Below, in pieces: positions 18,905-26,789 of a stretch of DNA of 64,000 bases. Numbering within the stretch: the stretch's first letter is position 1; each line of letters begins with the position of its first letter. The stretch comes from Bradyrhizobium diazoefficiens (GTDB lineage: Bacteria; Pseudomonadota; Alphaproteobacteria; Rhizobiales; Xanthobacteraceae). The notes below the pieces were generated by a model. That model saw only the letters and a list, made by a program, of their open reading frames with translations, did not search any database and was not told the origin of the DNA. The position numbers and the translations under genes are program-made. The stretch is taken from positions 2,356,001 to 2,420,000 of the forward strand of contig NZ_JAENXS010000002.1 in the NCBI RefSeq assembly GCF_016612535.1. Direction: 5' to 3'.

Positions 18905-19320
18905 GCAGGTTTCAGTGACTCAGGGACTATCGTTGCTCCGGCGAGCTCCACCAAGTGGACGGGTTATTCCAGAGGAATTCGCGATGATCGGTGGCGGTCT
19001 CGGCGAACTCCATTTCGTAAACGGGCGCGTAGCGTCACCAAGCGAGTGACAAGGCTTCGGGCCAAGCCCGCGTCGTTCTCAGCCGATGCGGTGCACCGAA
19101 AGTCGGATGGAGGTTCTGATCACGATCTAAGCCACTGGAGCGCACAAATTTGGCAGCCTCCTCTTGATAAAGAGGATGATCTGCGGCAATCTCTGGTCGT
19201 TTCCTATAATCGACACTACTAAAAGCCTTTTTCAGTCTGGCTCCAGGCCCGGGCGAGCGGATGTTCGCTACGCCTGTGGTCGGTTGCCTGGACGCGAACG
19301 CATACAAGGATTTTTTTCAG
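18905..19320. other. Intergenic, 416 bp, with a short possible gene remnant
   Basis: A 44-codon plus-strand frame at 18915-19049 (GTG start, reading RVIPEEFAMIGGGLGELHFV near its end) looks protein-like and may be the tail of a deleted gene. A 90-codon minus-strand frame at 19035-19307 has no ribosome site I trust. The last 20 bases hold the AAGGA site of the haloperoxidase gene. No terminator or repeat was seen. Confidence 0.4.
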
Positions 19321-21036
19321 ATGACCAAGACACCGATGGCTAATGAACCGAATCCCGCGAAGCGCGATGTCAAGGGAATTGGAAATTTTCACAAGACGCT
19401 CAAGCACGATCCGAGGTCGGGGCTCGTCGATCAGCACGCATTCGCTCAGTTCGACAGGATCACCCAGGACGGGGACAATTTCGCGAACGTCCCGCAGGCG
19501 TCCGGCGCCTCGCCACTGATCAATCCGCAGGCCGGCTGGTCGCACGAGGAGCTCGGCCCAGATCCGCGGCAGATGACGATGCCGCCGCCGCCGGACGTAC
19601 GCTCACATGCATCGGCGGTGGAGATGACCGAGTTGTTCTGGATGGCGCTCTTGCGCGATGTCAAACTCCAGGATTTCGCAACTGACGCAGGCATTACCGA
19701 AGCGGTGACCGAACTTCACGGCCTCTTTGACCAGCACAAGAAAGAATTCCGGCGTATGGACCTGCCGCTTGCGCCAGGCGCAAAGCAGTCCGGCATGCCG
19801 TTCATTTCGACGGAGGCGGTCGATATTTCGGTCAAGACCGTGTTTCGATCCGGTTTGCCCGACGAGAACAAAGGGCCGCTGGTTAGCCAGTTCTTCCTCA
19901 ACGATATTTCGTACGGCACCCAGGTCATTCTGCAAAAGCAATTCCCATACAAGGCTGGGCAGGACTTCCTGTGCGATTGGGACTCCTGGCTGAAGGCGCA
20001 GGATACGGGGCTCGATAACGACGGTCATAACTATCCTGGCGACAATACGAATACGCCGCCCGATCAGCCCAGGACGAACTACTATGAGAACGACTACCAT
20101 ACGTTTGCCGGACTGCGCCCGATCAGCACGATGCGGGATCTGGCGCGGTTCGTAAACAAGGACGCGCTTCATCAGGCCTATTTCAACGCTGCGCTTCAAC
20201 TGCTCAACTGGGGCGCGAAGCCGTCCAGGCAGAATCCATACAGCGGCGGCAAGATCAAGAACCAGATTGCCTTCGGCACGCTCGGCGGGCCGCATCTGCT
20301 GGCACTGGTGTCGGAAGTGGCGAGCCGGGCGCTCAAGGTCATTTGGCGGCAAAAGTGGCGCCAGCATCTCAGGCACCGGCCGGAAGCCTACGGAGGCCTC
20401 ATGCAGGCGATTTACCACAAGGACCTCGCCGAGGCCCTTCCAGCCTTTGTGTTCTCGACGAAGGCCGCGCAGCAAATTCTCGCATATAACAAGAAGGGCA
20501 ACTTCTTGCTGCCGATAGCATTCTCCGCCGGTTCGCCTGCCCATCCGGCGTACGGAGCGGGGCATGCAACGGTCGCCGGCGCATGCGTCACCATCCTGAA
20601 GGCCTGGTTCGATCATCATGGCGCACTGCTGAAGCCCGTCATCGAAGGCGGCAGGGACGCAATCGCCGGAACACCGCTATCCATTCAGGCCTTCGGTGCA
20701 GACGATGGCGACATGGTGACGGTCGAGGGCGAGTTGAACAAGCTCGCCAGCAATGTCGCGATGGGGCGCAGCATGGGCGGCGTTCATTGGCGAACCGACA
20801 ATACCCGCAGCCTGCGGCTCGGCGAGAAGATCGCGACGATCATTTTGCGTCGGCAGAGCGGCGACTACCATGAGCATCCCGGCTGGGAGTACTGGAATTT
20901 CGACGGCAATCGGGTGTCAATCAGCAATATGGGACATGTCGAAGTCGAGAACGACGCCAACCTCACCGGCTTCTACAACTCGCCAGCCTTCGCACCATTT
21001 CACAGGGACCATGTGTTCGACGATCTTGTCGCCTGA
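19321..21036 (+). CDS. Vanadium-dependent haloperoxidase / PAP2-fold enzyme
   Basis: 571 residues from the ATG at 19321 (MTKTPMANEPNP), 10 bases after AAGGA. The three vanadate/phosphate-binding motifs of the PAP2-chloroperoxidase fold are present in order: KWRQHLRHRPEAYGG, SPAHPAYGAGHATVAGA (acid-base His415) and GRSMGGVHWRTDN (axial His489). Spacing and length fit bacterial vanadium haloperoxidases of about 550-600 residues rather than small PAP2 phosphatases. Family members oxidise halides with peroxide or act as phosphatases; which applies here cannot be read from the sequence. No signal peptide is obvious. It closes the gene cluster bracketed by the two structured repeats. Confidence 0.88.
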   Translation: MTKTPMANEPNPAKRDVKGIGNFHKTLKHDPRSGLVDQHAFAQFDRITQDGDNFANVPQASGASPLINPQAGWSHEELGPDPRQMTMPPPPDVRSHASAVEMTELFWMALLRDVKLQDFATDAGITEAVTELHGLFDQHKKEFRRMDLPLAPGAKQSGMPFISTEAVDISVKTVFRSGLPDENKGPLVSQFFLNDISYGTQVILQKQFPYKAGQDFLCDWDSWLKAQDTGLDNDGHNYPGDNTNTPPDQPRTNYYENDYHTFAGLRPISTMRDLARFVNKDALHQAYFNAALQLLNWGAKPSRQNPYSGGKIKNQIAFGTLGGPHLLALVSEVASRALKVIWRQKWRQHLRHRPEAYGGLMQAIYHKDLAEALPAFVFSTKAAQQILAYNKKGNFLLPIAFSAGSPAHPAYGAGHATVAGACVTILKAWFDHHGALLKPVIEGGRDAIAGTPLSIQAFGADDGDMVTVEGELNKLASNVAMGRSMGGVHWRTDNTRSLRLGEKIATIILRRQSGDYHEHPGWEYWNFDGNRVSISNMGHVEVENDANLTGFYNSPAFAPFHRDHVFDDLVA

Positions 21037-21064
21037 TCCGGGACAGGAATCGATGAGCGTGATC

Positions 21065-21358
21065 GAGCGTGCGCGAAGCGCATCGCTCCCCTGAAATGGC
21101 ACCCGGGGAGCGTGAGCATAGCGACCCCGAAGGGGGCACGCGAGACGAGTGCAACGCCGTGACCGGTTAACAGCGGCACCCGTCTGACGGGGCAGTGATA
21201 GCGACCTGCCACTCGCGAGCGAGTGACAGGGGCCCCTTCAGCGAGTGGCCCCGGCGCGGCGTTCATTATGTCTTGCGCGATGGGACCGTTACCGGAAGGC
21301 CGAGACGAAGACTCGGTGAGCGCAAGCTCATAGGGCCCGGTCCGCGTGGCGGACGCGG
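21065..21358. ncRNA. Structured repeat, copy 2 (candidate non-coding RNA)
   Basis: Homologous to 8726-9003 in the same orientation. Hairpins include GAGCG...CGCTC at 21065-21088, CCCC-GAA-GGGG at 21125-21135, CCCGT/ACGGG at 21179-21191, a 26-base stem-loop at 21205-21230 (only 11 bases in copy 1), CCGAG/CTCGG at 21300-21316, GAGC/GCTC at 21318-21329 and GTCCGC/GCGGAC at 21340-21354. It also has an internal duplication: two units of GGCACCCG, hairpin, ATAGCGA, hairpin. It lies 29 bp after the haloperoxidase stop and 140 bp before the next gene. The strand is undetermined. The 21037-21498 gap holds nothing else I can support. Confidence 0.6.
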
Positions 21359-21498
21359 CCCCAATCCAATTCCGTTGTCAGGGGTTGCTTGTGCATAACC
21401 TGGCGACCGTAGCAGCGACCCTGCTGACTCGTGCAGATCGACCGCCCTACCATTTGAGGTAGATTTCCGGACCGACCTCTTTCATTTGGAGATTTCCT

Positions 21499-23004
21499 TT
21501 GAGTTTTGCGAACACCGTTTTCGTGTCCGACCTCCGCAGGGGTCCCGCGCGAGCGGCTATTGTTGGGCTGTTTCTGGCGCTCCTGGCCTTGGCGATAGCT
21601 ATTGATCCATCCCGAGCGCAACAGCCGACCGGCACGGGCGAAACCGCCGGAGACGCGTCCACCGGCCAGGCCCCAGCGGCTGGCGGAGCCACCGGCCAGC
21701 AAAAGGCCAGCACCAAAGACGCAGCCAAAGCCTCTCGCAATCCGGTGTCGGACTGCGCGGGTGGCGAAGTCTTCAGCAAGCTTGCCACCACGGCCAACAG
21801 TCCGGCGATCATCTATAACGGAAATCTGGTGCCCGCCGGTAGTTTGGTTGACTTCGGGTTGACTAGCTCGCTTGACACGAACGGCCACTATTTTGCGTTG
21901 TTTCTCGATGACGAGACCAAGCCTCGCGACAATGACGGGCGTGGCGCCCGCGCACGGCGGGCCGGTGATACCGACGATCTTGTCGCAAGACGCCTGCTAG
22001 CGGCCGGCGACACCATCGTTTCGGTCGACGTGCCGGCGAGCGCCGCCGGGTTCTGGACCAAACGAAATCTCTACATCTATCAATGCGACAGCACGCGAAG
22101 ACCATTCAACGTCTCGTATCTGCCGGTCTATTTGAGCCCGCTCCCATGGAGCATCGCCATTGCCGTGCTGACCGTGTTCGGAGCTTATTTCGTCGCCGCA
22201 AACGCATTCGGGTTCGCAACGGGCCAGTCGCTCAAAGGGGCACAGGCATGGAACCCCATCCGTATTACCGCGAGCTCGGACAATCGCGGTAGTCTTTCGG
22301 CCTTTCAGGTATTCTTCTTCACGATGCTAGTGTTTGCGATGCTGGCATTCGTTCTGCTGCGCATCGGCATCTTGTCAGACCTTTCAACCACCGTCCTAGA
22401 ACTGCTCGGCATTTCGGGCATCGGAGCGGCGGCGGCGAAAGGAGCCGATTCGGCGAAGACCGCGATCGATCCGGCCAATGAAGCGTGGCTTCGCGGCAAA
22501 GGTTGGTACGATGGGCCGTCCGTCCGCGCAGCCACTGCGCCCAGCTTCTACGACCTGATCTCGAGCGATGGCGTTTTCGACGTGTACCGCTTTCAGAGCT
22601 TGCTCTTCACGGCCGCGGTCGGCGCTGCGCTCTTCATCGGCGGTGTCTCGCAACTCTCATCCTTTTCAGTGCCTGCCAATATTCTTGGCATTCTGGGATT
22701 GAGCCAGGTTGTCTACATCGCTGGCAAGCTCGTTGCTCCAGGTACGGCATCACAGCTTAATGCCGTGCTGACCGATCTTCGGACGGCAGAGGCGGAATTC
22801 CGCGCCGCTGCTTTCGCAGGAGCTACGCCTCCCGGCACGTCGACGGGGATCGCGCTGACCCTGGCCGACGCTGCCGATCGTGCCGGGGCGGCGAACTACG
22901 TAAGGTATCTGGACAAGGCCAAGGGGGCGGCCAAGCTTTTTACCGATCTCACCGGCCGTATCGTTGATCGACCGAAGCTCGAGCCTTCACTTGGGACGAC
23001 GTGA
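21499..23004 (+). CDS. Multi-TM membrane protein, unrecognised
   Basis: 501 residues. The likely start is a TTG at 21499 with GGAG seven bases upstream. It has an N-terminal signal/anchor (AAIVGLFLALLALAIAIDPSRA), then a low-complexity Gly/Ala/Thr linker, then a soluble domain (about 80-205: NSPAIIYNGNLVPAG, FALFLDDETKP). Two TM segments follow (SIAIAVLTVFGAYFVAANA and FQVFFFTMLVFAMLAFVLL). A cytosolic stretch with AAAAKGADSAK comes next, then two further TM segments (SLLFTAAVGAALFIGG and ILGILGLSQVVYIAGK). The pattern suggests an envelope sensor or channel-like protein. Function is unknown. It follows the structured repeat and may belong to the exported cluster. Confidence 0.75.
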   Translation: MSFANTVFVSDLRRGPARAAIVGLFLALLALAIAIDPSRAQQPTGTGETAGDASTGQAPAAGGATGQQKASTKDAAKASRNPVSDCAGGEVFSKLATTANSPAIIYNGNLVPAGSLVDFGLTSSLDTNGHYFALFLDDETKPRDNDGRGARARRAGDTDDLVARRLLAAGDTIVSVDVPASAAGFWTKRNLYIYQCDSTRRPFNVSYLPVYLSPLPWSIAIAVLTVFGAYFVAANAFGFATGQSLKGAQAWNPIRITASSDNRGSLSAFQVFFFTMLVFAMLAFVLLRIGILSDLSTTVLELLGISGIGAAAAKGADSAKTAIDPANEAWLRGKGWYDGPSVRAATAPSFYDLISSDGVFDVYRFQSLLFTAAVGAALFIGGVSQLSSFSVPANILGILGLSQVVYIAGKLVAPGTASQLNAVLTDLRTAEAEFRAAAFAGATPPGTSTGIALTLADAADRAGAANYVRYLDKAKGAAKLFTDLTGRIVDRPKLEPSLGTT

Positions 23005-23361
23005 CCTCGCGACTTAGTTCGGAGTGCCAGGCTGCTTTGCATTGACGAAGATCGTGGCGATCGTTCTTCTGCTGATCGGATTCTTGCTGACGCTCGCTTG
23101 CAGAGGTGGACCATCAGCTTGTCACGGCCGATCGAACAGGACGCAAGGGACAGCCGACCCCGAAGGAACGCAAAAAGCGCTGCACGGAGCGCCACCGCGT
23201 CCTTTCGTGGCCGCCGTTGGTTGTTGAAACTGGCTCAAGTACGGAGGCGGCTCGGTCAGCCAAGCGCGATCCCGGAAGGATCGCGCCAGCTGCGAGACAT
23301 GTGTAATCACCGGGGGGTCGAAGAAAACGGCGATATGTGCTGAGACCTCGGTGCGGCAATG
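23005..23361. other. Intergenic, 357 bp, no supported gene
   Basis: Contains only short overlapping frames. One begins with a hydrophobic stretch (IVAIVLLLIGFLLTLACRGG at 23048-23107) and then loses protein character, so it may be the decayed N-terminus of a small membrane protein or lipoprotein. No repeat or terminator was recognised. Confidence 0.35.
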
Positions 23362-23565
23362 CTAGAGCTTACGCCACTTGTCCCTGCCGGGTCCGACATC
23401 CCGTACGCGCTCGACATGTATGGTGGCATCCGGATCGATAGCCTTCGCCTTGTCGATCGCTTCGGCCTGGGTATTGGTCGTCGCGCTTGCGCGATCCGCG
23501 CTCGGACGCAACACATTGTAGCGACCATCCGGCCGCTGCTCGATGAAGAACTCGTTCTTGGCCAT
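23362..23565 (-). CDS. DUF2188 family small protein
   Basis: 67 residues (MAKNEFFIEQRPDGRYNVLR) with a good ribosome site (TGAGGAAAT) before the ATG at 23565. The DUF2188 pattern is clear: an N-terminal beta hairpin ending in YNVLRPSADRAS, then TNTQAEAIDKAKAIDPDATIHVERV and a charged C-terminus with GRDKWRKL. Members are short orphan proteins of unknown role, common in bacterial accessory genomes. It is a single gene. Confidence 0.85.
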   Translation of the reverse strand: MAKNEFFIEQRPDGRYNVLRPSADRASATTNTQAEAIDKAKAIDPDATIHVERVRDVGPGRDKWRKL

Positions 23566-23697
23566 ATTTCCTCACAGGCTACTTGGGTAAGATAGTGATA
23601 CGCGCCCGTTAAGCTCGGATTGGGCGTCGGTGGCGGTTCGCGGCTATTCTCAAACTGCTGCAGGTGGTGGGCAGAGCTGCGAGAGGCAGGCGGCAGA

Positions 23698-24609
23698 TCA
23701 TTTCGCAGGCTCTAACGTATACTCGTTTTCGACGGTGATGCTCCCAACGTAGCCCGGGTACTTGTTCTGCTGCTCGTCCTTCAGGCCCTTGTGAGAATAG
23801 TTCGGATTTGAGGAGTAGATGTGCACCTTGTCGTCTTCGAGGTCGAACGTGATATCGCCCGCCTTATTCTGGGTGATGACCTTGTAGCCGGTATAGTAGT
23901 GGAGATGCCGGGAGGGAGCTTCGCCAATCACGATGATCTGCGGATCGAGTTTTTCGAGCCAGGTATCAGGTATCTTGCCTGATTTACGGCCGTGGTGAGC
24001 CGCAAACACCACTGTCGTCTTGGTTAGATCGATGTTGTCGGTGATTTTCTCCATAAAGTCCGTTTCGAGATCACCGAGCCAAAGGAAGCTTGCGCCGTCC
24101 GCCGTAGCGTAGCGAACCAGGGCGGACATGTTGTTGTAGGCGATTCCCGCCTCACCATCCGCGAGCGCGTCCTTGAAGTGCTCATTCGACGTATCGGGCC
24201 ACAGAATCTTTATGCCGGCTGAGCCACGCTCGTCGTTGCCCTGGTTCATCCATCGCCGAGAACAGCCTTTATAGATATAGAAGGCTTTGCCGGTGTCGTC
24301 GCGAAGCTTGCAGTAGTGCTCGAACGACGTGGTTTCATCGTCTTTGATGACCTTGTTTTTCACGACGTAAAAGTTCCTGATCGGCATTTCAGCATCGAGC
24401 CGCTCGATACCGCCAAAGTGGTCGTCATCGGGATGCGTGGAGACAAACCTCGTTATTCCTTTGTCCGCCGACTCTGCCTTGAGCTCCTCGATGATCGTAT
24501 CAGCGTTCTCGTCATTCAGGTCGCAGTCGATGATCGTGAAATTGTCCGAGTTGTGTTTGATATAAAACGTGTCGCCGTTTCCGACCGCAAAGCTCTTGAT
24601 AATCGTCAT
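23698..24609 (-). CDS. Metallo-beta-lactamase-fold hydrolase 1 (ComEC-type MBL)
   Basis: 303 residues. It begins directly with the first MBL strand (MTIIKSFAVGNGDTFYIK, then FTIIDCDLN). Metal-binding motif STHPDDDHFGG gives HxxxDH, followed by WLGDLE and FAAHHGRKSG. This pattern is that of the soluble MBL domains related to ComEC/Rec2. No signal peptide or TM segment is visible, so it is cytoplasmic. It is the last gene of a minus-strand unit with the four-TM gene and a second MBL gene. The substrate is unknown; nucleic acid or phosphodiester is expected for this subfamily. Its lower GC content and Asn/Lys-rich composition differ from its neighbours and suggest separate acquisition. Confidence 0.88.
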   Translation of the reverse strand: MTIIKSFAVGNGDTFYIKHNSDNFTIIDCDLNDENADTIIEELKAESADKGITRFVSTHPDDDHFGGIERLDAEMPIRNFYVVKNKVIKDDETTSFEHYCKLRDDTGKAFYIYKGCSRRWMNQGNDERGSAGIKILWPDTSNEHFKDALADGEAGIAYNNMSALVRYATADGASFLWLGDLETDFMEKITDNIDLTKTTVVFAAHHGRKSGKIPDTWLEKLDPQIIVIGEAPSRHLHYYTGYKVITQNKAGDITFDLEDDKVHIYSSNPNYSHKGLKDEQQNKYPGYVGSITVENEYTLEPAK

Positions 24610-24643
24610 AGGTTCTTCTCTGCTCGTCTCGAATGGTATCCTA

Positions 24644-25411
24644 CTAGCCTGAGGCTTGCTTGCGTTTCGGACGCGGCCCGGCCGCAGCTTCCTGCTTTCT
24701 CAGGTGCGGCGACTCAACACTGAGCAGGAGCTGCCGGGCGTAGATGCGCGCGGCCTCGGTGACCGCCGCTCTTGTCGAGAAGGCCATCAGATAGCAGGCA
24801 TGCAGAAAAGCGATCACGAAGACGGGCAGCAGGCCGATACCTGCTGTTACGGGCCAGTGGAGGACGTATTGCACCACGCAGCCGGCCACAATCAGAAGGT
24901 TCAGGATCAGCGCGAACCGCTTCAGGGCGAAAAGGTTGCGCCGATAGCCGTAGCTGATGTTCTCGTTGAACAGGATGTCGAATTTCTTCTGGTTTCGCGT
25001 GTTCTCGCGGAGCCAGTCGCCTGCCCGTTTGTAGAAGGCATCCGCCGCTTCGGAATGCTCGGCTTCCTGCGCTGATGTCGGCGCGGCCCCGGAAAGCTTA
25101 GCTCCAAGGAAAGCGTGCATCCGCGCCTTCGTCGCTGCGTCGAACGTGGCGTCGCGATGCCGAAGCATGGTGATACTCGGCAAGCCTCCCATGCCTTCGA
25201 TCAGCCTTGGCTCAATGGCCTTGCCGCGCCGCCTGGCGGCGTCCGCGAAAGCCCACAGCAAGACGGCAAGAGCGGTTCCGGCGATGCCGTGCACCAGCTT
25301 GAGCTCGGTGCCCGATGTCATCACCACCCAGGTCAGCGCGAGGGCCGGAGCCGCAGCAATGATGGCCGGAAACAACCGCGCGAACAGAGTGTACTTGTCG
25401 AACTTGGGCAT
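24644..25411 (-). CDS. Four-TM membrane protein between two MBL genes
   Basis: 255 residues from the ATG at 25411 (MPKFDKYTLFARLF), 4 bp after the stop of the upstream MBL gene. Two TM segments lie near the N-terminus (FPAIIAAAPALALTWVVM and IAGTALAVLLWAFADAA). A soluble charged middle follows (about 65-165, AEHSEAADAFYKRAGDWLRE). Two more TM segments come next (FALILNLLIVAGCVVQYVLH and GLLPVFVIAFLHACYLMAF), then a basic tail. The layout resembles the SLATT/S-2TM type of predicted pore-forming effectors, but I cannot assign that family by motif. It is very likely co-translated with the upstream MBL gene. Confidence 0.75.
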   Translation of the reverse strand: MPKFDKYTLFARLFPAIIAAAPALALTWVVMTSGTELKLVHGIAGTALAVLLWAFADAARRRGKAIEPRLIEGMGGLPSITMLRHRDATFDAATKARMHAFLGAKLSGAAPTSAQEAEHSEAADAFYKRAGDWLRENTRNQKKFDILFNENISYGYRRNLFALKRFALILNLLIVAGCVVQYVLHWPVTAGIGLLPVFVIAFLHACYLMAFSTRAAVTEAARIYARQLLLSVESPHLRKQEAAAGPRPKRKQASG

Positions 25412-25415
25412 GGCC

Positions 25416-26489
25416 CTAGTCATCCTCGACATCGGGGGTGAACAGAATGACATCGGCATCGACCATGCCGGCGCGCCGGTCGTAGCCGTTGCGGAGATTG
25501 ACCCAGGAGTTGCGCGTGGCGTGGACCTTGTAGCCGCGCCGCGTGAATGCATTCGCGACCTTCTTGCGGGGATAGATGTCGGCATTCTTGCCGATCGAAG
25601 CGATGGCGTAACCACGATGCGGCGCGGGATAGGTGCCCAGCCAGCGGTTCAGGACCGTTGGCGTGACATTGCGCCTGCTGCCGTGATGCGGGATCTGAAC
25701 AATGTCCGGCTGGATGATCAGGTTGGTGTTTTCGGCGTACTGAGCTGCCTCTGCGAGACCTTCCGGCCCGACATCGGCGGTCAGCAAAATATGCTTGCCG
25801 TCAATCACGGCCCATTGCACAACCGAGGTCTCGTTAGAGGCGGACGTTGCCGGCGGGTCATTGTCGAGGGACTCAAGATCGAGGCGTTCGAGGATTTTCT
25901 CGGCGACATTCGAGAACGCCCTGCCGATCAGGCTGCCGAATCCTTCCTGCAACGCACTTCCGTAGGAGGTCGGTGTTTTGTCGAGATCGGGAATGAGCTT
26001 CACGTACCGCATGCGGCTGGGTGCCAGCACTGTGAATGGGCCGATCGCGGACCCCTGCAGGGGCGCCCGGATGGCGATGCCGCGCCGCTGCGCAACCTCC
26101 TCCATCTCAACCAGGTACGGATGCATCTCGCGCATCCGTTTGATGAGACCGTCGCGCGTGTAGGCGCCATGGAAGCTACCGATGACCTCATCGACATAGT
26201 CCCAAGGCTTATTCATCCAGAGCGTGCCAATACTGAAGCGTGGATGCTCGAGCACCTTGATCAGACCGGTCGCATGATCGTTGTCCGCGTGGGAAAGGAC
26301 GACGTTGGCGATATTTTCCGGCTTGGCGAAGTGGCGCTCGATATGTTCGATAATCTGGTCGCCGGTGTCGGTGAAGCCGCCGTCGATGATATTGATGGAA
26401 AACGGGCTCTCCTTCGTGACCCCCCACCGGAATACGATGGCGTCGCCATTGCTGTCGCCGACGCGAAGGAAATCGATCTCGTATGGCAA
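25416..26489 (-). CDS. Metallo-beta-lactamase-fold hydrolase 2 (ComEC-type MBL)
   Basis: 357 residues. MPYEIDFLRVGDSNGDAIVF is the usual opening of ComEC-like MBL proteins. Metal-binding motifs are SHADNDHATG, LLTADVGPEG and IPHHGSRRN. It is the first gene of the unit with the four-TM protein and MBL 1. The two MBL proteins are clearly different in sequence, so this is not a recent tandem duplication. It is probably a cytoplasmic hydrolase. A role in a conflict system is suggested by the context, not shown. Confidence 0.88.
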   Translation of the reverse strand: MPYEIDFLRVGDSNGDAIVFRWGVTKESPFSINIIDGGFTDTGDQIIEHIERHFAKPENIANVVLSHADNDHATGLIKVLEHPRFSIGTLWMNKPWDYVDEVIGSFHGAYTRDGLIKRMREMHPYLVEMEEVAQRRGIAIRAPLQGSAIGPFTVLAPSRMRYVKLIPDLDKTPTSYGSALQEGFGSLIGRAFSNVAEKILERLDLESLDNDPPATSASNETSVVQWAVIDGKHILLTADVGPEGLAEAAQYAENTNLIIQPDIVQIPHHGSRRNVTPTVLNRWLGTYPAPHRGYAIASIGKNADIYPRKKVANAFTRRGYKVHATRNSWVNLRNGYDRRAGMVDADVILFTPDVEDD

Positions 26490-26789
26490 GGCATGCTCCT
26501 GCGTTCGGCCGTCCTTGCGGGACGGTCGTTGTCAACCTGAGAAGTCGGAGAGCCTCGAGCGAGTGATCCCCACCTGCTGGCGAACAATCTGGGAACGACG
26601 CGGGAACTGTTCAAGGGTCTAAAGAAATATTCTTCTAAAAATATGCGGCTTCTGACGGGAAACCCGCACTCAGTGCCGGAAAATTAGGACAATGATATTG
26701 ACCATTCTTGTTTCGCCCCCCGGTTTTTCAAAAAGAGAAAGGCACTCTCTGGAAGATGCCGAGCCATCACGCAACCTTTGGTCCAGAAC
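26490..26789. other. Intergenic, 300 bp between two minus-strand units
   Basis: The stretch 26615-26700 is AT-rich compared with its surroundings (AAAGAAATATTCTTC, then AAAAATATG) and could hold the promoter of the MBL unit or the end of the ParB-like transcript. No gene or clear terminator was recognised. Confidence 0.35.

Noticed and set aside
19035..19307. 90-codon minus-strand frame before the haloperoxidase
   Set aside because: Weak start, no known family, and it overlaps the ribosome-site region of the divergent gene; listed only as intergenic.
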